Below are positions 8,745 to 17,258 of a stretch of 49,806 nucleotides of DNA, one piece after another. The stretch comes from Streptomyces hydrogenans (GTDB lineage Bacteria > Actinomycetota > Actinomycetes > Streptomycetales > Streptomycetaceae). The translations under genes and the position numbers were made by a program. Where the stretch lies: assembly GCF_014656075.1 (NCBI RefSeq), contig NZ_BNBS01000057.1, positions 1 through 49,806 of the forward strand, read 5' to 3'. A model generated the notes under the pieces. It had not been told where the DNA came from, did not search any database, and worked only from the letters and a program-made list of their open reading frames with translations. Numbering within the stretch: position 1 is the stretch's first letter; every line of letters begins with the position of its first letter.

Positions 8745-9377
8745 GCGCCCGGGCGCTCCGCCGAACGTCGTGGAGGCCCCTGGGGACCGGACTCCACGCG
8801 TCGCGGGGCGGGCGTGGTCACGGCGTCCTTCGGGCAGCCGGGTCTACCCGCAGGTGGTCTACCGGCAGCGGGCCCGCCGTCGCAATAGGGGGCGACCACC
8901 CAGAGAATGCCGCCGGGCCGCCACGGTCTGCGCCGGACGGCGGGCGGTGACGCCCCGTCCCCACTCTTTGGGTAGCGCTACGCATTGCCGGCCTCCTCCC
9001 GGCTGATCGAAGCTCTGGGCGGTCCGGTCGCGCCGGCCCCGTCCACCACGGTCCCCAACCGCCGGCGGCACGGGGAGGCAGCACCCCACGCAGTCGTACG
9101 GCGTGACCGGATCCGTGCGTCGCGGAGCCCGCTCCGTACGCCGACGTCACCTCGTCCCGCCGTCCCCGGCGCCGCCACCAGAGGCGCCCGCACGACCGCC
9201 TTCGGCCCCCGGATCGTCACGGTCCCCACCCGGACCGCCGTCCCGGACGGCCTTCGGCAACCCTCCGGGCGCGCCCTCTCCCACCTGACGGAGCGCGCGC
9301 CCGGAGCCACCGGCGGGACGGATGCCGCCCTCCGGACATCGAGCCGGGTCCGGACACCTCCCACGAAGGAAGCAGTC
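8745..9377. other. Divergent intergenic region between LuxR regulator and S8 protease
   Basis: These 633 bp contain no supported gene. An open plus-strand frame from 8985 to 9377 is only the GC-biased upstream extension of the protease frame, with low-complexity Pro/Arg/Thr sequence. Possible control elements are two direct copies of GGTCTACC at 8841 and 8856 (15-bp period), just upstream of the regulator start, and a perfect 10-bp palindrome GTAGCGCTAC at 8972-8981. No convincing -10/-35 pair was found by eye. Confidence 0.5.
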
Positions 9378-10988
9378 ATGGAGTTCGACGCTCGCGCCCT
9401 CCGGCGCCTGCTCGCCATCAGCACCAGTGCCGCCTTGCTCGCCGTGGCCTCAGCGACCGCCGCGGCCACGGCCGCGCCTTCACCGCCGAGCGGCGGGGAG
9501 AACCGCATCGTCGGCGCGGACCGACCCGGCGCGGTCGAAGGCTCCTACATCGTCACCTTCAAGGGCTCCGTCACCTCGGCCGACGTGCCCGCCGCCGCCC
9601 GCGCCGTGGCCGAGCGCCACGCGGGCAGCCTGCGCTACACCTACACCGCCGCCCTGCGCGGCTTCGCCGTCCGCATGACGGAGAGCAGGGCCCAGGAGCT
9701 GGCCGCCGAGCCCAGCGTGGCCCGCGTGGAGGCCGACGGCGTGGCGTACGCGGTCGACACCCAGCCCTCGCCGCCCTCCTGGGGCCTGGACCGCGTCGAC
9801 CAGCGCAGCCTTCCCCTGGACAAGAGCTACACCTACGGGACCACCGCCTCCAACGTGAACGCGTACATCGTGGACACCGGCATCCGCATGAGCCACCGCG
9901 ACTTCGGCAGCCGTGCCGTCAGCGGCTACGACTTCATCGACAACGACTCCAACGCCTCCGACTGCCAGGGACACGGCACCCACGTCGCGGGCACCGTCGG
10001 AGGCGGCTCCTACGGCGTCGCCAAGGGCGTCAAGCTCATCGGCGTCCGCGTCCTGAACTGCCAGGGCACCTCGGGCGACACCTGGGCCCCGGCCCTCGCG
10101 GGCATCGACTGGGTCACCAAGAACGCGGTCAAGCCCGCCGTGGCCAACATGAGCATCGGCGGCGGGAAGACCCAGTCCGTGAACGACGCGGTCGCGGCCT
10201 CCATAGCCTCCGGCGTCACCTGGGTCGTCGCGGCCGGCAACAACAACGCCGACTCCTGCTCCTACTCCCCGTCCTCCACCCCGTCGGCCATCACCGTCGG
10301 CGCCACCAACAGCCGCGACGCCCGAGCCAGCGGCTGGTCCAACGGACAGGGCTCCAACTACGGCACCTGCCTCGACATCTTCGCCCCCGGCGACAGCATC
10401 GTCTCCACCTCGAACTCCGGCGACACCGCCTCCCAGACGATGAGCGGCACCTCCATGGCCGCTCCGCACGTCGCGGGCGCGGCCGCCCTGCTGCTCGCCG
10501 CCAACCCGACCTGGACCCCGGCCCAGGTCCGCGACAAGCTGGTCGCCGACGCCACGCCCGACAAGGTCACCGACGCCCGCACCGGCTCCCCCAACAAGCT
10601 CCTCCACACCGGCACCGGCGGCACCACCCCGCCGCCCACCGGCAAGAAGTTCGAGAACACCGACGACTACCAGATCCGCGACAACGCCACCGCCGACTCC
10701 CCGCTCGCCGTCAGCGGCGTCACCGGCAACGCCCCCTCGGCCCTCGCCGCCACCGTCGACGTCCGCCACACCTACCGCGGCGACGTGAGGCTGGAGCTGG
10801 TCGCCCCCGACGGCACCGCCTTCCTCCTCAAGGACTACAACTCCAACGGCAGCGCCGACAACATCCAGCAGACCTTCACCGTGAACGCCTCCAGCGAGGT
10901 CGCCAACGGCGTCTGGAAGCTGCGCGCCCAGGACACCGCGTCCGCCGACACCGGCTACATCAACGGGTTCAAGCTCACGTTCCCGTAG
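9378..10988 (+). CDS. Secreted S8 (subtilase) serine protease with C-terminal P-domain
   Basis: A 536-residue preproprotein. The ATG at 9378 has AAGGA seven bases upstream. It has a Sec-type signal (charged start, hydrophobic LLAISTSAALLAVASA, Ala-rich cleavage region), an inhibitor I9 propeptide (SYIVTFKG...VARVEAD), then a proteinase K-like S8 domain. The catalytic triad is visible: Asp166 in YIVDTGI, His199 in GHGTHVAG and Ser359 in SGTSMAAPHVAG; the oxyanion Asn lies in AAGNNN. After a TTPPPTG linker comes a proprotein-convertase P-domain (about 425-536: VRHTYRGDVRLELVAPDGT). It should be an extracellular protease. It is divergent from the LuxR regulator, and its gene stops just before a strong hairpin. 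Confidence 0.95.
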   Translation: MEFDARALRRLLAISTSAALLAVASATAAATAAPSPPSGGENRIVGADRPGAVEGSYIVTFKGSVTSADVPAAARAVAERHAGSLRYTYTAALRGFAVRMTESRAQELAAEPSVARVEADGVAYAVDTQPSPPSWGLDRVDQRSLPLDKSYTYGTTASNVNAYIVDTGIRMSHRDFGSRAVSGYDFIDNDSNASDCQGHGTHVAGTVGGGSYGVAKGVKLIGVRVLNCQGTSGDTWAPALAGIDWVTKNAVKPAVANMSIGGGKTQSVNDAVAASIASGVTWVVAAGNNNADSCSYSPSSTPSAITVGATNSRDARASGWSNGQGSNYGTCLDIFAPGDSIVSTSNSGDTASQTMSGTSMAAPHVAGAAALLLAANPTWTPAQVRDKLVADATPDKVTDARTGSPNKLLHTGTGGTTPPPTGKKFENTDDYQIRDNATADSPLAVSGVTGNAPSALAATVDVRHTYRGDVRLELVAPDGTAFLLKDYNSNGSADNIQQTFTVNASSEVANGVWKLRAQDTASADTGYINGFKLTFP

Positions 10989-11082
10989 GGGCTCCGCGGG
11001 CCTCGGGGCCCGCGCGCCCCCGGCGCCCCGAGGACCCTGCGGCCCGCACGGACCGCGCGGGCCGCTCGGGGCCCAAAAACCA

Positions 11083-11120
11083 CCCGGGTGGGTCGGTGAC
11101 CTGCTCCCGACCCACCCGGG
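11083..11120 (-). terminator. Intrinsic terminator of the LolA-like gene
   Basis: A perfect 14-bp stem (11083-11096 with 11107-11120) and a 10-nt loop. Read on the minus strand it is followed by GGTTTTTG, giving a short U tract. It lies 15 bp past the stop of the minus-strand LolA-like gene and also faces the end of the protease gene, so it may act in both directions. Confidence 0.8.
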
Positions 11121-11135
11121 CTACCAACTCTCCTG

Positions 11136-12305
11136 CTACTGGGCCGCGTTGGCCGCGTCCACCAGCGCCTGCGGCGTCACCGCGCCGACGTAGACCTTGC
11201 CGTCGTCCGTCATCAGCGCGTTGACGATCTTGGTCTTGAAGACGGTGCCGGAGCCGAACTTCCCGCTCACCTCGTCGCCGAGCGCGTCCAGGAAGCCGCG
11301 CGCCTCCTTCGGCGCGTCCTCCGTCTTCGGGGCGGCCGCGCCGGTGTCGAACGTCGCGATGGCCGTCCAGCCCTCCCCGACGACCTCCGGGCCGTTCTGC
11401 CCGGCGCCGCCGAGACCGAAGTCGCCGAGGGCCTTCTCCAGGTCCTCGGGGGCCTTGCCCGCGTGGTCCTTCTCCAGCTGGTCGCCCTCGGTGACCTCCG
11501 CGCCCTTCGGGACGGTGAAGTCGAACTCCGAGGCGGCCGGCCGGGCGAAGTCGACCTTGGTGAAGCCCGCGTCGACGACCGGCTTGCCGCCGCTCGTGGA
11601 GTCGAGGGTGAACTTCAGCGGGGTGCCGGTGGCCGCGTCGACCGCGATCGTGACCGCCTCGACCGTGGAGCCCTGCTGCTTCGGCGCGATCACCAGGCGG
11701 TACGCGTCGCGGCCCGCGACGTTCGCCGTGCCGCCGACCGTGATCGAGGTGGTGTCGCCGGCGGCCTTCAGGACCTCGTCGGCGAGCGCCTTCGGCGAGG
11801 CCGGGAGCTCCTTCTCGGGGGCCCGGCCGGCCTCCTCGGCGCCCTTCTCGTGGAAGACCTGGTTCGACGCGGAGTCGTACGCCCACACCTCGTCGCCGTT
11901 GTGGACCAGGCTGTACCGCTCGTCGCCGTCGAGCAGCGTCAGCTTCTGGCGCTCGGGGCCGTCGGCGGCGATCTTCAGCGTGTGGGTGCCGGAGACCAGC
12001 TTGGTGAGCTGGGCGGACGGGTCGGCGGACCCCTCGCCGGAGCCGTCCCCGGAACCGCCGCCGGCGAGCCCGCCGAGCAGGCCGTCGAAGGCCGGCAGAC
12101 CGAGGTCGGTGGAGATCTTGAAGGTGCCGGACAGGGTCTGGGTGTCCGAGGCGGCGATCTTCTCGATGAGCTGCTGCGCGGTGATCTCGGGCAGGTCCGG
12201 GTCACCGGACGCGGCGAGCGCCGGGACCAGTCCGATGGTCGCGGCGGCGATGCCGGCCACCGCGATCGGGACGACGTACCGGCTCGTCTTTCGCTGTGCT
12301 GCCAT
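11136..12305 (-). CDS. Exported LolA/RseB-like protein
   Basis: A 389-residue protein. The ATG at 12305 is followed by basic MAAQRKTSRY and then one hydrophobic segment (about 11-31, VVPIAVAGIAAATIGLVPAL). That indicates a signal peptide or N-terminal anchor, and a GGAGGG site lies about ten bases upstream. The mature part has the long curved-sheet pattern of the LolA/RseB superfamily (LSGTFKISTDLGLPAF, LTLLDGDERYSLVHNGDEVW, RLVIAPKQQGSTVEAVTIAV). It is interrupted by a Gly/Ser-rich insertion near residue 80. Streptomyces proteins of this type are annotated as LolA-like or sigma-regulatory proteins with unknown ligand, perhaps a lipid or lipoprotein. It lies 178 bp downstream of the polyprenyl synthase gene. 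Confidence 0.8.
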   Translation of the reverse strand: MAAQRKTSRYVVPIAVAGIAAATIGLVPALAASGDPDLPEITAQQLIEKIAASDTQTLSGTFKISTDLGLPAFDGLLGGLAGGGSGDGSGEGSADPSAQLTKLVSGTHTLKIAADGPERQKLTLLDGDERYSLVHNGDEVWAYDSASNQVFHEKGAEEAGRAPEKELPASPKALADEVLKAAGDTTSITVGGTANVAGRDAYRLVIAPKQQGSTVEAVTIAVDAATGTPLKFTLDSTSGGKPVVDAGFTKVDFARPAASEFDFTVPKGAEVTEGDQLEKDHAGKAPEDLEKALGDFGLGGAGQNGPEVVGEGWTAIATFDTGAAAPKTEDAPKEARGFLDALGDEVSGKFGSGTVFKTKIVNALMTDDGKVYVGAVTPQALVDAANAAQ

Positions 12306-12482
12306 GATCTGCGATCCCTCCGTGCCCTCCGCGGGCCGTGTGGGCCCCTGGTCGATGTACCCATCACACCAGGGCGCCGACCCGGAATCGTCAGCCCCCG
12401 GGCTCAACCTCGCGTACAACTCCGGGATGACCCACCCCTAGGGCCGTGCCCCGGAGGGGTCGGCCGGGCGGCCCCGTCGCGG

Positions 12483-13493
12483 TCAGCCCGCGCGGTGCAC
12501 GACCGCGTCGCACAGCTCCTGGAGGGCCGACTTCGCGTAGCCCTCGGGCAGCGGCGCCAGCATGGCCCTGGCCTCCTCCGCGTACCGCACGGTGTCGCGG
12601 CGGGCCTGTTCCAGGGCGGGGTGGACGCGCAGCCGGCGGAGCACCTCGGCGTGCCGGGCGTCGTCGGTGAGGTCGCCGTCGACCAGGGCGACCAGCTCCA
12701 GGTCCTCGGCGCGGCCGTGGGCGGCCGCGGCGGCCCGCAGGCGCAGGACCGGGAGGGTGGGGACGCCCTCGCGGAGGTCGGTGCCGGGGGTCTTGCCGGA
12801 CTCGTGGCCCTCGGAGGCGATGTCGAGGACGTCGTCGGCCAGCTGGAAGGCGACGCCGAGCCGCTCGCCGTACTGGGTGAGGATGTCGACGACGGACTCG
12901 TCGGCGCCGGACATCATCGCGCCGAAACGGCAGGAGACGGCGACCAGGGAGCCCGTCTTGCCGCCGAGCACGTCGAGGTAGTGGTCGACGGGGTCGCGGC
13001 CGTCCACGGGACCGGCGGTCTCCAGGATCTGGCCGGTGACGAGCCGCTCGAACGCCTCGGCCTGGATCCGAACGGCCTCGGGGCCGAGGTCCGCAAGGGT
13101 GTGCGAGGCGCGGGCGAAGAGGAAGTCACCCGTGAGGACGGCGAGCGAGTTGCCCCAGCGGCTGTTGGCGCTGGGCACGCCCCGGCGCACGGCCGCCTCG
13201 TCCATGACGTCGTCGTGGTAGAGCGTGGCCAGATGGGTGAGCTCGACCACGACGGCGGCGGGCACCACGCCCGGCGCGTAGGGGTCGCCGAACTGGGCGG
13301 CGAGCATCACGAGCAGCGGCCGGAACCGCTTGCCGCCGGCGAGCACCAGGTGCTGCGCGGCCTCGGTGATGAAGGGGACATCGCTCTTGGTGGCGTCGAG
13401 GAGGCCGGCCTCGACGGCCGCCAACCCGGTCTGGACATCGGCCTCAAGAGCCTGGTCCCGCACGCTAAGACCGAACGGCCCGACGACGGTCAC
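12483..13493 (-). CDS. Polyprenyl diphosphate synthase (trans-isoprenyl type)
   Basis: A 336-residue protein with both aspartate-rich motifs of trans-prenyltransferases: DDxxD in LATLYHDDVMDEAAVRRG and a second in AFQLADDVLDIA. It also has the GGKRFRP diphosphate-binding block. The enzyme condenses isopentenyl diphosphate with allylic primers to make a long all-trans prenyl diphosphate. With menaquinone and complex I genes nearby, the likely use is the menaquinone side chain; chain length cannot be read with confidence. I chose the GTG at 13493 (protein start VTVVGPFGLSVRDQ) because AGGAG lies upstream at a good distance and homologues begin there. An ATG at 13532 would add residues unlike the family. 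Confidence 0.93.
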   Translation of the reverse strand: MTVVGPFGLSVRDQALEADVQTGLAAVEAGLLDATKSDVPFITEAAQHLVLAGGKRFRPLLVMLAAQFGDPYAPGVVPAAVVVELTHLATLYHDDVMDEAAVRRGVPSANSRWGNSLAVLTGDFLFARASHTLADLGPEAVRIQAEAFERLVTGQILETAGPVDGRDPVDHYLDVLGGKTGSLVAVSCRFGAMMSGADESVVDILTQYGERLGVAFQLADDVLDIASEGHESGKTPGTDLREGVPTLPVLRLRAAAAAHGRAEDLELVALVDGDLTDDARHAEVLRRLRVHPALEQARRDTVRYAEEARAMLAPLPEGYAKSALQELCDAVVHRAG

Positions 13494-13526
13494 GAGGGGG
13501 TCTCCTGTCTGCTGACGCCTGCTGAC

Positions 13527-13587
13527 GATCACATGGTGACGATCACACGGTAGGGGCGGTGATCACACGGTGTTCGTGGTCACACGG
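13527..13587. repeat. Four direct repeats GRTCACAYGG in divergent promoter region
   Basis: Copies start at 13527 (GATCACATGG), 13541 (GATCACACGG), 13561 (GATCACACGG) and 13578 (GGTCACACGG), at 14, 20 and 17 bp spacing. They sit 34-94 bp upstream of the polyprenyl synthase start and about 125 bp upstream of the divergent POT transporter. The arrangement looks like a multi-copy operator, but no regulator is identified. Confidence 0.6.
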
Positions 13588-13711
13588 ATGGTCGATGTGT
13601 TGCCCGGATTCACTCAAGCCAGCGTATCCGGTCACGTTTCGATCACCGTGGGCGCCTTCCCGTCACCCCCGGTATGTTCGTGATCAGCTGATACGACATG
13701 GAGTGCGTCAA

Positions 13712-15217
13712 TTGTCCCGAACAGCGATCGACACGGACCCGGAGGGGGAGCAGCCGCCCCCCGAGGACGACCGCGCCTTCCTGGGCCACCCGCGCGGCCT
13801 GCTCGCGCTCTCCGGCCTGGAGGTCTGGGAGCGGTTCTCGTTCCTCGGCATGCAGGCCATCCTCGTCCTGTACTTCGCCGCGAGCGTGTCGGACGGCGGG
13901 CTCGGCATGGCCTCCGGCACCGCCGCGTCCGTCTCCGCCGCCTACGGCACCCTCGTCTACCTGGTGTCGGTGGCCGGCGGCTGGCTCGCCGACCGCATCC
14001 TCGGCTCCTACCGGGCGGTCCTGTGGGGCGGCATCCTCATCGCCTGCGGCCACTACGCCATGGCGGTCCCCACCGCCGCCATGACCTGGGTCGGCCTCGG
14101 CCTGATCAGCGCCGGCACCGGCCTGCTCAAGCCGAACGTCGCCACCATGGTCGGCAAGCTCTACCGGACCGACGACGACCGCCGCGACGCCGGCTTCGCC
14201 CTCTACTACATGGCGATCAACATCGGCGCCTTCGCCGGACCGCTCGTCACCGGCTGGCTCGCCGACCACCAGGGCTACCACTGGGGCTTCTCCGCCGCCG
14301 CCATCGGCATGACCTTCGGCCTGATCCAGTACGTCGCGGGACGCCGTCACCTGGCCGGGCGCAGGCACTCCGCCGAGTTCGCGCTGGCCCCCGACGCGAT
14401 GCGGCGGGCCGTCCGGCTGATGGTCCTCGGCGTGGTCGTCGTGGCGGCCGCCGCCACCGCCCTCGCGCTCGCCGGCTGGCTCACCATGGACCGCTTCGTG
14501 GACGTGCTGACCGTGATCTCGGTGATCGCCCCGGTCGTCTACTTCTGGGTGATGTTCACCAGCCCCCGGGTCACCCCGGAGGAGCGCGGCCGCCTCAAGC
14601 CATACGTCGTGCTGTTCCTGGCCTCGGTCGTGTTCAACTTCATCCTCTTCCAGGCGTACTCGACGATGATCCTGCTGGCCTCCACCAACGCCCGCACGAC
14701 CATCCTCGGATTCGACTTCCCGGCCAGCTGGTACGCCTCCGCCCTCGGCGCCTTCGAGGTCGCCCTGGCCCCCGTGGTGGCCGCCGTCTGGGCCCGGATG
14801 GGCCACCGGCAGCCGCACGCCTCCAACAAGATCGCCCTCGGCGTGATCCTCGGCGGCCTCTCCTTCCTCCTCATGGTCCTGCCGACCTCGGGCCACGCCG
14901 ACGACACCTACCAGATGGCCGCCTGGTGGATCGTCGGCTCCTACCTGCTGCTCGGCCTCGGCGACGTGCTCCTGGAGACCTCCGGCATGTCCGCCACCAG
15001 CAAGCTCGCCCCCAAGGCGTTCTCCAGCCAGACCATGTCGCTCTGGTTCCTCTCCCTCGCCCTCGCCAACGGCATCCAGGCACAGACCGTGAAGCTCTAC
15101 GACGACGTCTCCAAGCCCGCCTACTTCGGCGTCAACGGCGCCATCGCCGTCGCCGCCGGCCTCGGCGTGATGGCCCTGGCCCCCTGGCTGCGCCGCACGA
15201 TGCACCCCGTCCACTGA
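13712..15217 (+). CDS. POT/PTR2-family proton-dependent peptide transporter
   Basis: A 501-residue, highly hydrophobic protein with about 12-14 membrane helices. POT family signatures are present: an ExxERF-type motif in helix 1 (LEVWERFSFLGMQAIL) and the PTR2 signature YYMAINIGAFAGPLVTG. Members import di- and tripeptides with protons. The start is probably the TTG at 13712, eight bases after GGAG; a GTG at 13703 is the alternative. It lies 9 bp upstream of a CocE/NonD hydrolase gene, suggesting one operon in which imported peptides or esters are hydrolysed inside the cell (inference). Repeats in the shared upstream region could serve this gene too. Confidence 0.92.
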   Translation: MSRTAIDTDPEGEQPPPEDDRAFLGHPRGLLALSGLEVWERFSFLGMQAILVLYFAASVSDGGLGMASGTAASVSAAYGTLVYLVSVAGGWLADRILGSYRAVLWGGILIACGHYAMAVPTAAMTWVGLGLISAGTGLLKPNVATMVGKLYRTDDDRRDAGFALYYMAINIGAFAGPLVTGWLADHQGYHWGFSAAAIGMTFGLIQYVAGRRHLAGRRHSAEFALAPDAMRRAVRLMVLGVVVVAAAATALALAGWLTMDRFVDVLTVISVIAPVVYFWVMFTSPRVTPEERGRLKPYVVLFLASVVFNFILFQAYSTMILLASTNARTTILGFDFPASWYASALGAFEVALAPVVAAVWARMGHRQPHASNKIALGVILGGLSFLLMVLPTSGHADDTYQMAAWWIVGSYLLLGLGDVLLETSGMSATSKLAPKAFSSQTMSLWFLSLALANGIQAQTVKLYDDVSKPAYFGVNGAIAVAAGLGVMALAPWLRRTMHPVH

Positions 15218-15226
15218 GGTGACCCG

Positions 15227-17227
15227 ATGACGAAGATCCGTACCGAGTTCCCGTACGAGACCCGGCACGAGGACGTCCGCATCCCGATGCCGGACGGCAC
15301 CCTCCTGTACGCGCGCGTGTGGCGGCCCCTCACCGAGGAGCCCGTCCCCGCCCTCCTGGAGTACCTCCCCTACCGGCTCACCGACTGGACGGCGCCCCGC
15401 GACTGGCAGCGCCACCCCTGGTACGCGGGCCACGGCTACGCCTCCGTACGGGTCGACGTCCGCGGCCACGGCAACAGCGAGGGCCTGCCCGGCGACGAGT
15501 ACGACGCCACCGAGCTCGCCGACGGCGTCGCCGTCGTCCACTGGCTCGCCGAGCAGCCCTGGTGCACCGGCAAGGTCGGCATGTTCGGCATCTCCTGGGG
15601 CGGCTTCAACAGCCTCCAGATCGCCGCCCTCGCCCCCGAACCCCTCAAGGCGATCGTCACCGTCTGCTCCACCGACGACCGCTACGACAACGACGTCCAC
15701 TACATGGGCGGCTCCGTCCTCGGCGTCGACATGCACGCCTGGGCCGCCACCATGCTCGCCTTCGTCTGCCGCCCGCCCGACCCCCGGTACGCGGGCGAGG
15801 AATGGCGCGAGCGGTGGCTGAGCCGCCTGGAGTCCGTCGAACCCTTCATCCACACCTGGCTCTCCCACCAGACCCGGGACGACTACTGGAAGCACGGCAG
15901 CGTCTGCGAGGACTACGCGGCCATCCGGTGCGCCGTCCTCGCCGTCGGCGGCTGGCACGACCCCTACCGCGACACCGTCCTGCGCCTCGCCGAACACCTC
16001 CCCCAGGACCGCTTCCGCGGCATCATCGGCCCCTGGTCCCACCAGTACCCCGACCGCGGCCTGCCGCCCGGCCCCGCCATCGGCTTCCTCCAGGAGACCC
16101 TCCGCTGGTGGGACCACCACCTCAAGGGCACCGCCGACGACGTCATGGGCGAGCCGCTGCTCCGCACCTGGATCAGCGAGTCGCACCCGCCGGCCACCGT
16201 CTACGAGGAGCTGCCCGGCCGCTGGGTCGCCGACCCGTCCTGGCCGTCCCCGCACGTCACCCCCGTCCGGTACGCCTTCCAGGGCGAGCACGTCGTCGTC
16301 GACTCACCGCAGCAGACCGGCATCGACGCGGGCCGCTTCTTCCCCTTCGGCAACGACGCCGACCTGCCCCCCGACCAGCGCGACGAGGACGCCCACTCGG
16401 CCTGCTTCGACTTCGCCGTCCCCCCGGACGGCGCCCCGATCGAGATCCTGGGCCGCCCCGGCATCCGCCTCCACCTGATGACGCCCGCGCCCACCGGCCA
16501 GATCGTCGCCCGGCTCTGCGACATCGCCCCCGACGGCTCCTCCACCCTGGTCACCCGCGGCGCGCTCAACCTCTCCGCCCGCTACGGCCGCGACCGGGCC
16601 GTCGACGCGCAGACCGGCGAGTGGGAGACGTACGACCTCGACCTGAACGGCATCGGGCACACCTTCCCGCCCGGCCACCGCGTCCGGCTCGCCGTCTCCT
16701 CCGCCTACTGGCCGTGGATCTGGCCGCAGCCCGACGCGGCCGGCTTCACCCTCGACCCGGCCGGCTCCTCCCTCACCCTTCCGGTCCGCGCCCACACGGA
16801 CGACTCCGTGACCTTCGAAGCACCCGAACAGTCCCCGCCGCTCGGCGTGTCGTCCCCCGACACCCTGGAGGGGACCCGCCCCGAACGCCTCGTCCTGCGC
16901 GACGTCGCCAAGGGCGAGTGGACCCTCCAGGTCGACCCGAAGTACGGCGGCACCCGCGTGTACCCGGACGGCCTGGAGTTCACCGAGGACGCCGTCGAGA
17001 CCTACACGATCGCCGAGGACGACCCGCTCTCCGCCCGCACCCGCTCCGAGTGGACCATCCGCCTCCACCGCCCGGCAATCGCCTGGGACGTCCGCGTCGA
17101 GACCCGCTCCGAGATCACCTGCGACGCGGACGCCTTCCACACCTCCGACGAGGTCGTCTGCCGGGAGGACGGCGAGGTCGTCTTCCACCGCACCTGGGAA
17201 AAGCGGATCCCCCGCACGGCGGGCTGA
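15227..17227 (+). CDS. CocE/NonD family (Xaa-Pro dipeptidyl-peptidase-like) serine hydrolase
   Basis: A 666-residue protein without a signal peptide. An alpha/beta-hydrolase domain carries the nucleophile motif GISWGG (Ser123) in MFGISWGGFNSLQIAAL, Asp245 in GGWHDPYRDTV and His272 in IGPWSHQYP. These are the triad positions expected for the CocE family. The C-terminal third (LHLMTPAPTGQIVARLCDIA onwards) is the jelly-roll domain typical of X-Pro dipeptidyl-peptidase and cocaine esterase relatives. The substrate is open: ester, amide or peptide. A GGTGA site precedes the ATG, which is only 9 bp from the POT transporter stop, so transport and hydrolysis are probably co-expressed. Confidence 0.92.
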   Translation: MTKIRTEFPYETRHEDVRIPMPDGTLLYARVWRPLTEEPVPALLEYLPYRLTDWTAPRDWQRHPWYAGHGYASVRVDVRGHGNSEGLPGDEYDATELADGVAVVHWLAEQPWCTGKVGMFGISWGGFNSLQIAALAPEPLKAIVTVCSTDDRYDNDVHYMGGSVLGVDMHAWAATMLAFVCRPPDPRYAGEEWRERWLSRLESVEPFIHTWLSHQTRDDYWKHGSVCEDYAAIRCAVLAVGGWHDPYRDTVLRLAEHLPQDRFRGIIGPWSHQYPDRGLPPGPAIGFLQETLRWWDHHLKGTADDVMGEPLLRTWISESHPPATVYEELPGRWVADPSWPSPHVTPVRYAFQGEHVVVDSPQQTGIDAGRFFPFGNDADLPPDQRDEDAHSACFDFAVPPDGAPIEILGRPGIRLHLMTPAPTGQIVARLCDIAPDGSSTLVTRGALNLSARYGRDRAVDAQTGEWETYDLDLNGIGHTFPPGHRVRLAVSSAYWPWIWPQPDAAGFTLDPAGSSLTLPVRAHTDDSVTFEAPEQSPPLGVSSPDTLEGTRPERLVLRDVAKGEWTLQVDPKYGGTRVYPDGLEFTEDAVETYTIAEDDPLSARTRSEWTIRLHRPAIAWDVRVETRSEITCDADAFHTSDEVVCREDGEVVFHRTWEKRIPRTAG

Positions 17228-17258
17228 ACCCGGGCCGTACGGGGGATCACGGTGACGG

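Noticed and set aside
8985..9377. Extended N-terminus of the S8 protease
   Set aside because: It would bury the signal peptide behind 131 low-complexity residues. The ATG at 9378 has AAGGA and gives a proper signal sequence.
13494..13711. BldD- or Rex-type site in the polyprenyl synthase upstream region
   Set aside because: The GATCACACGG repeats are direct, not inverted, and do not fit either consensus.
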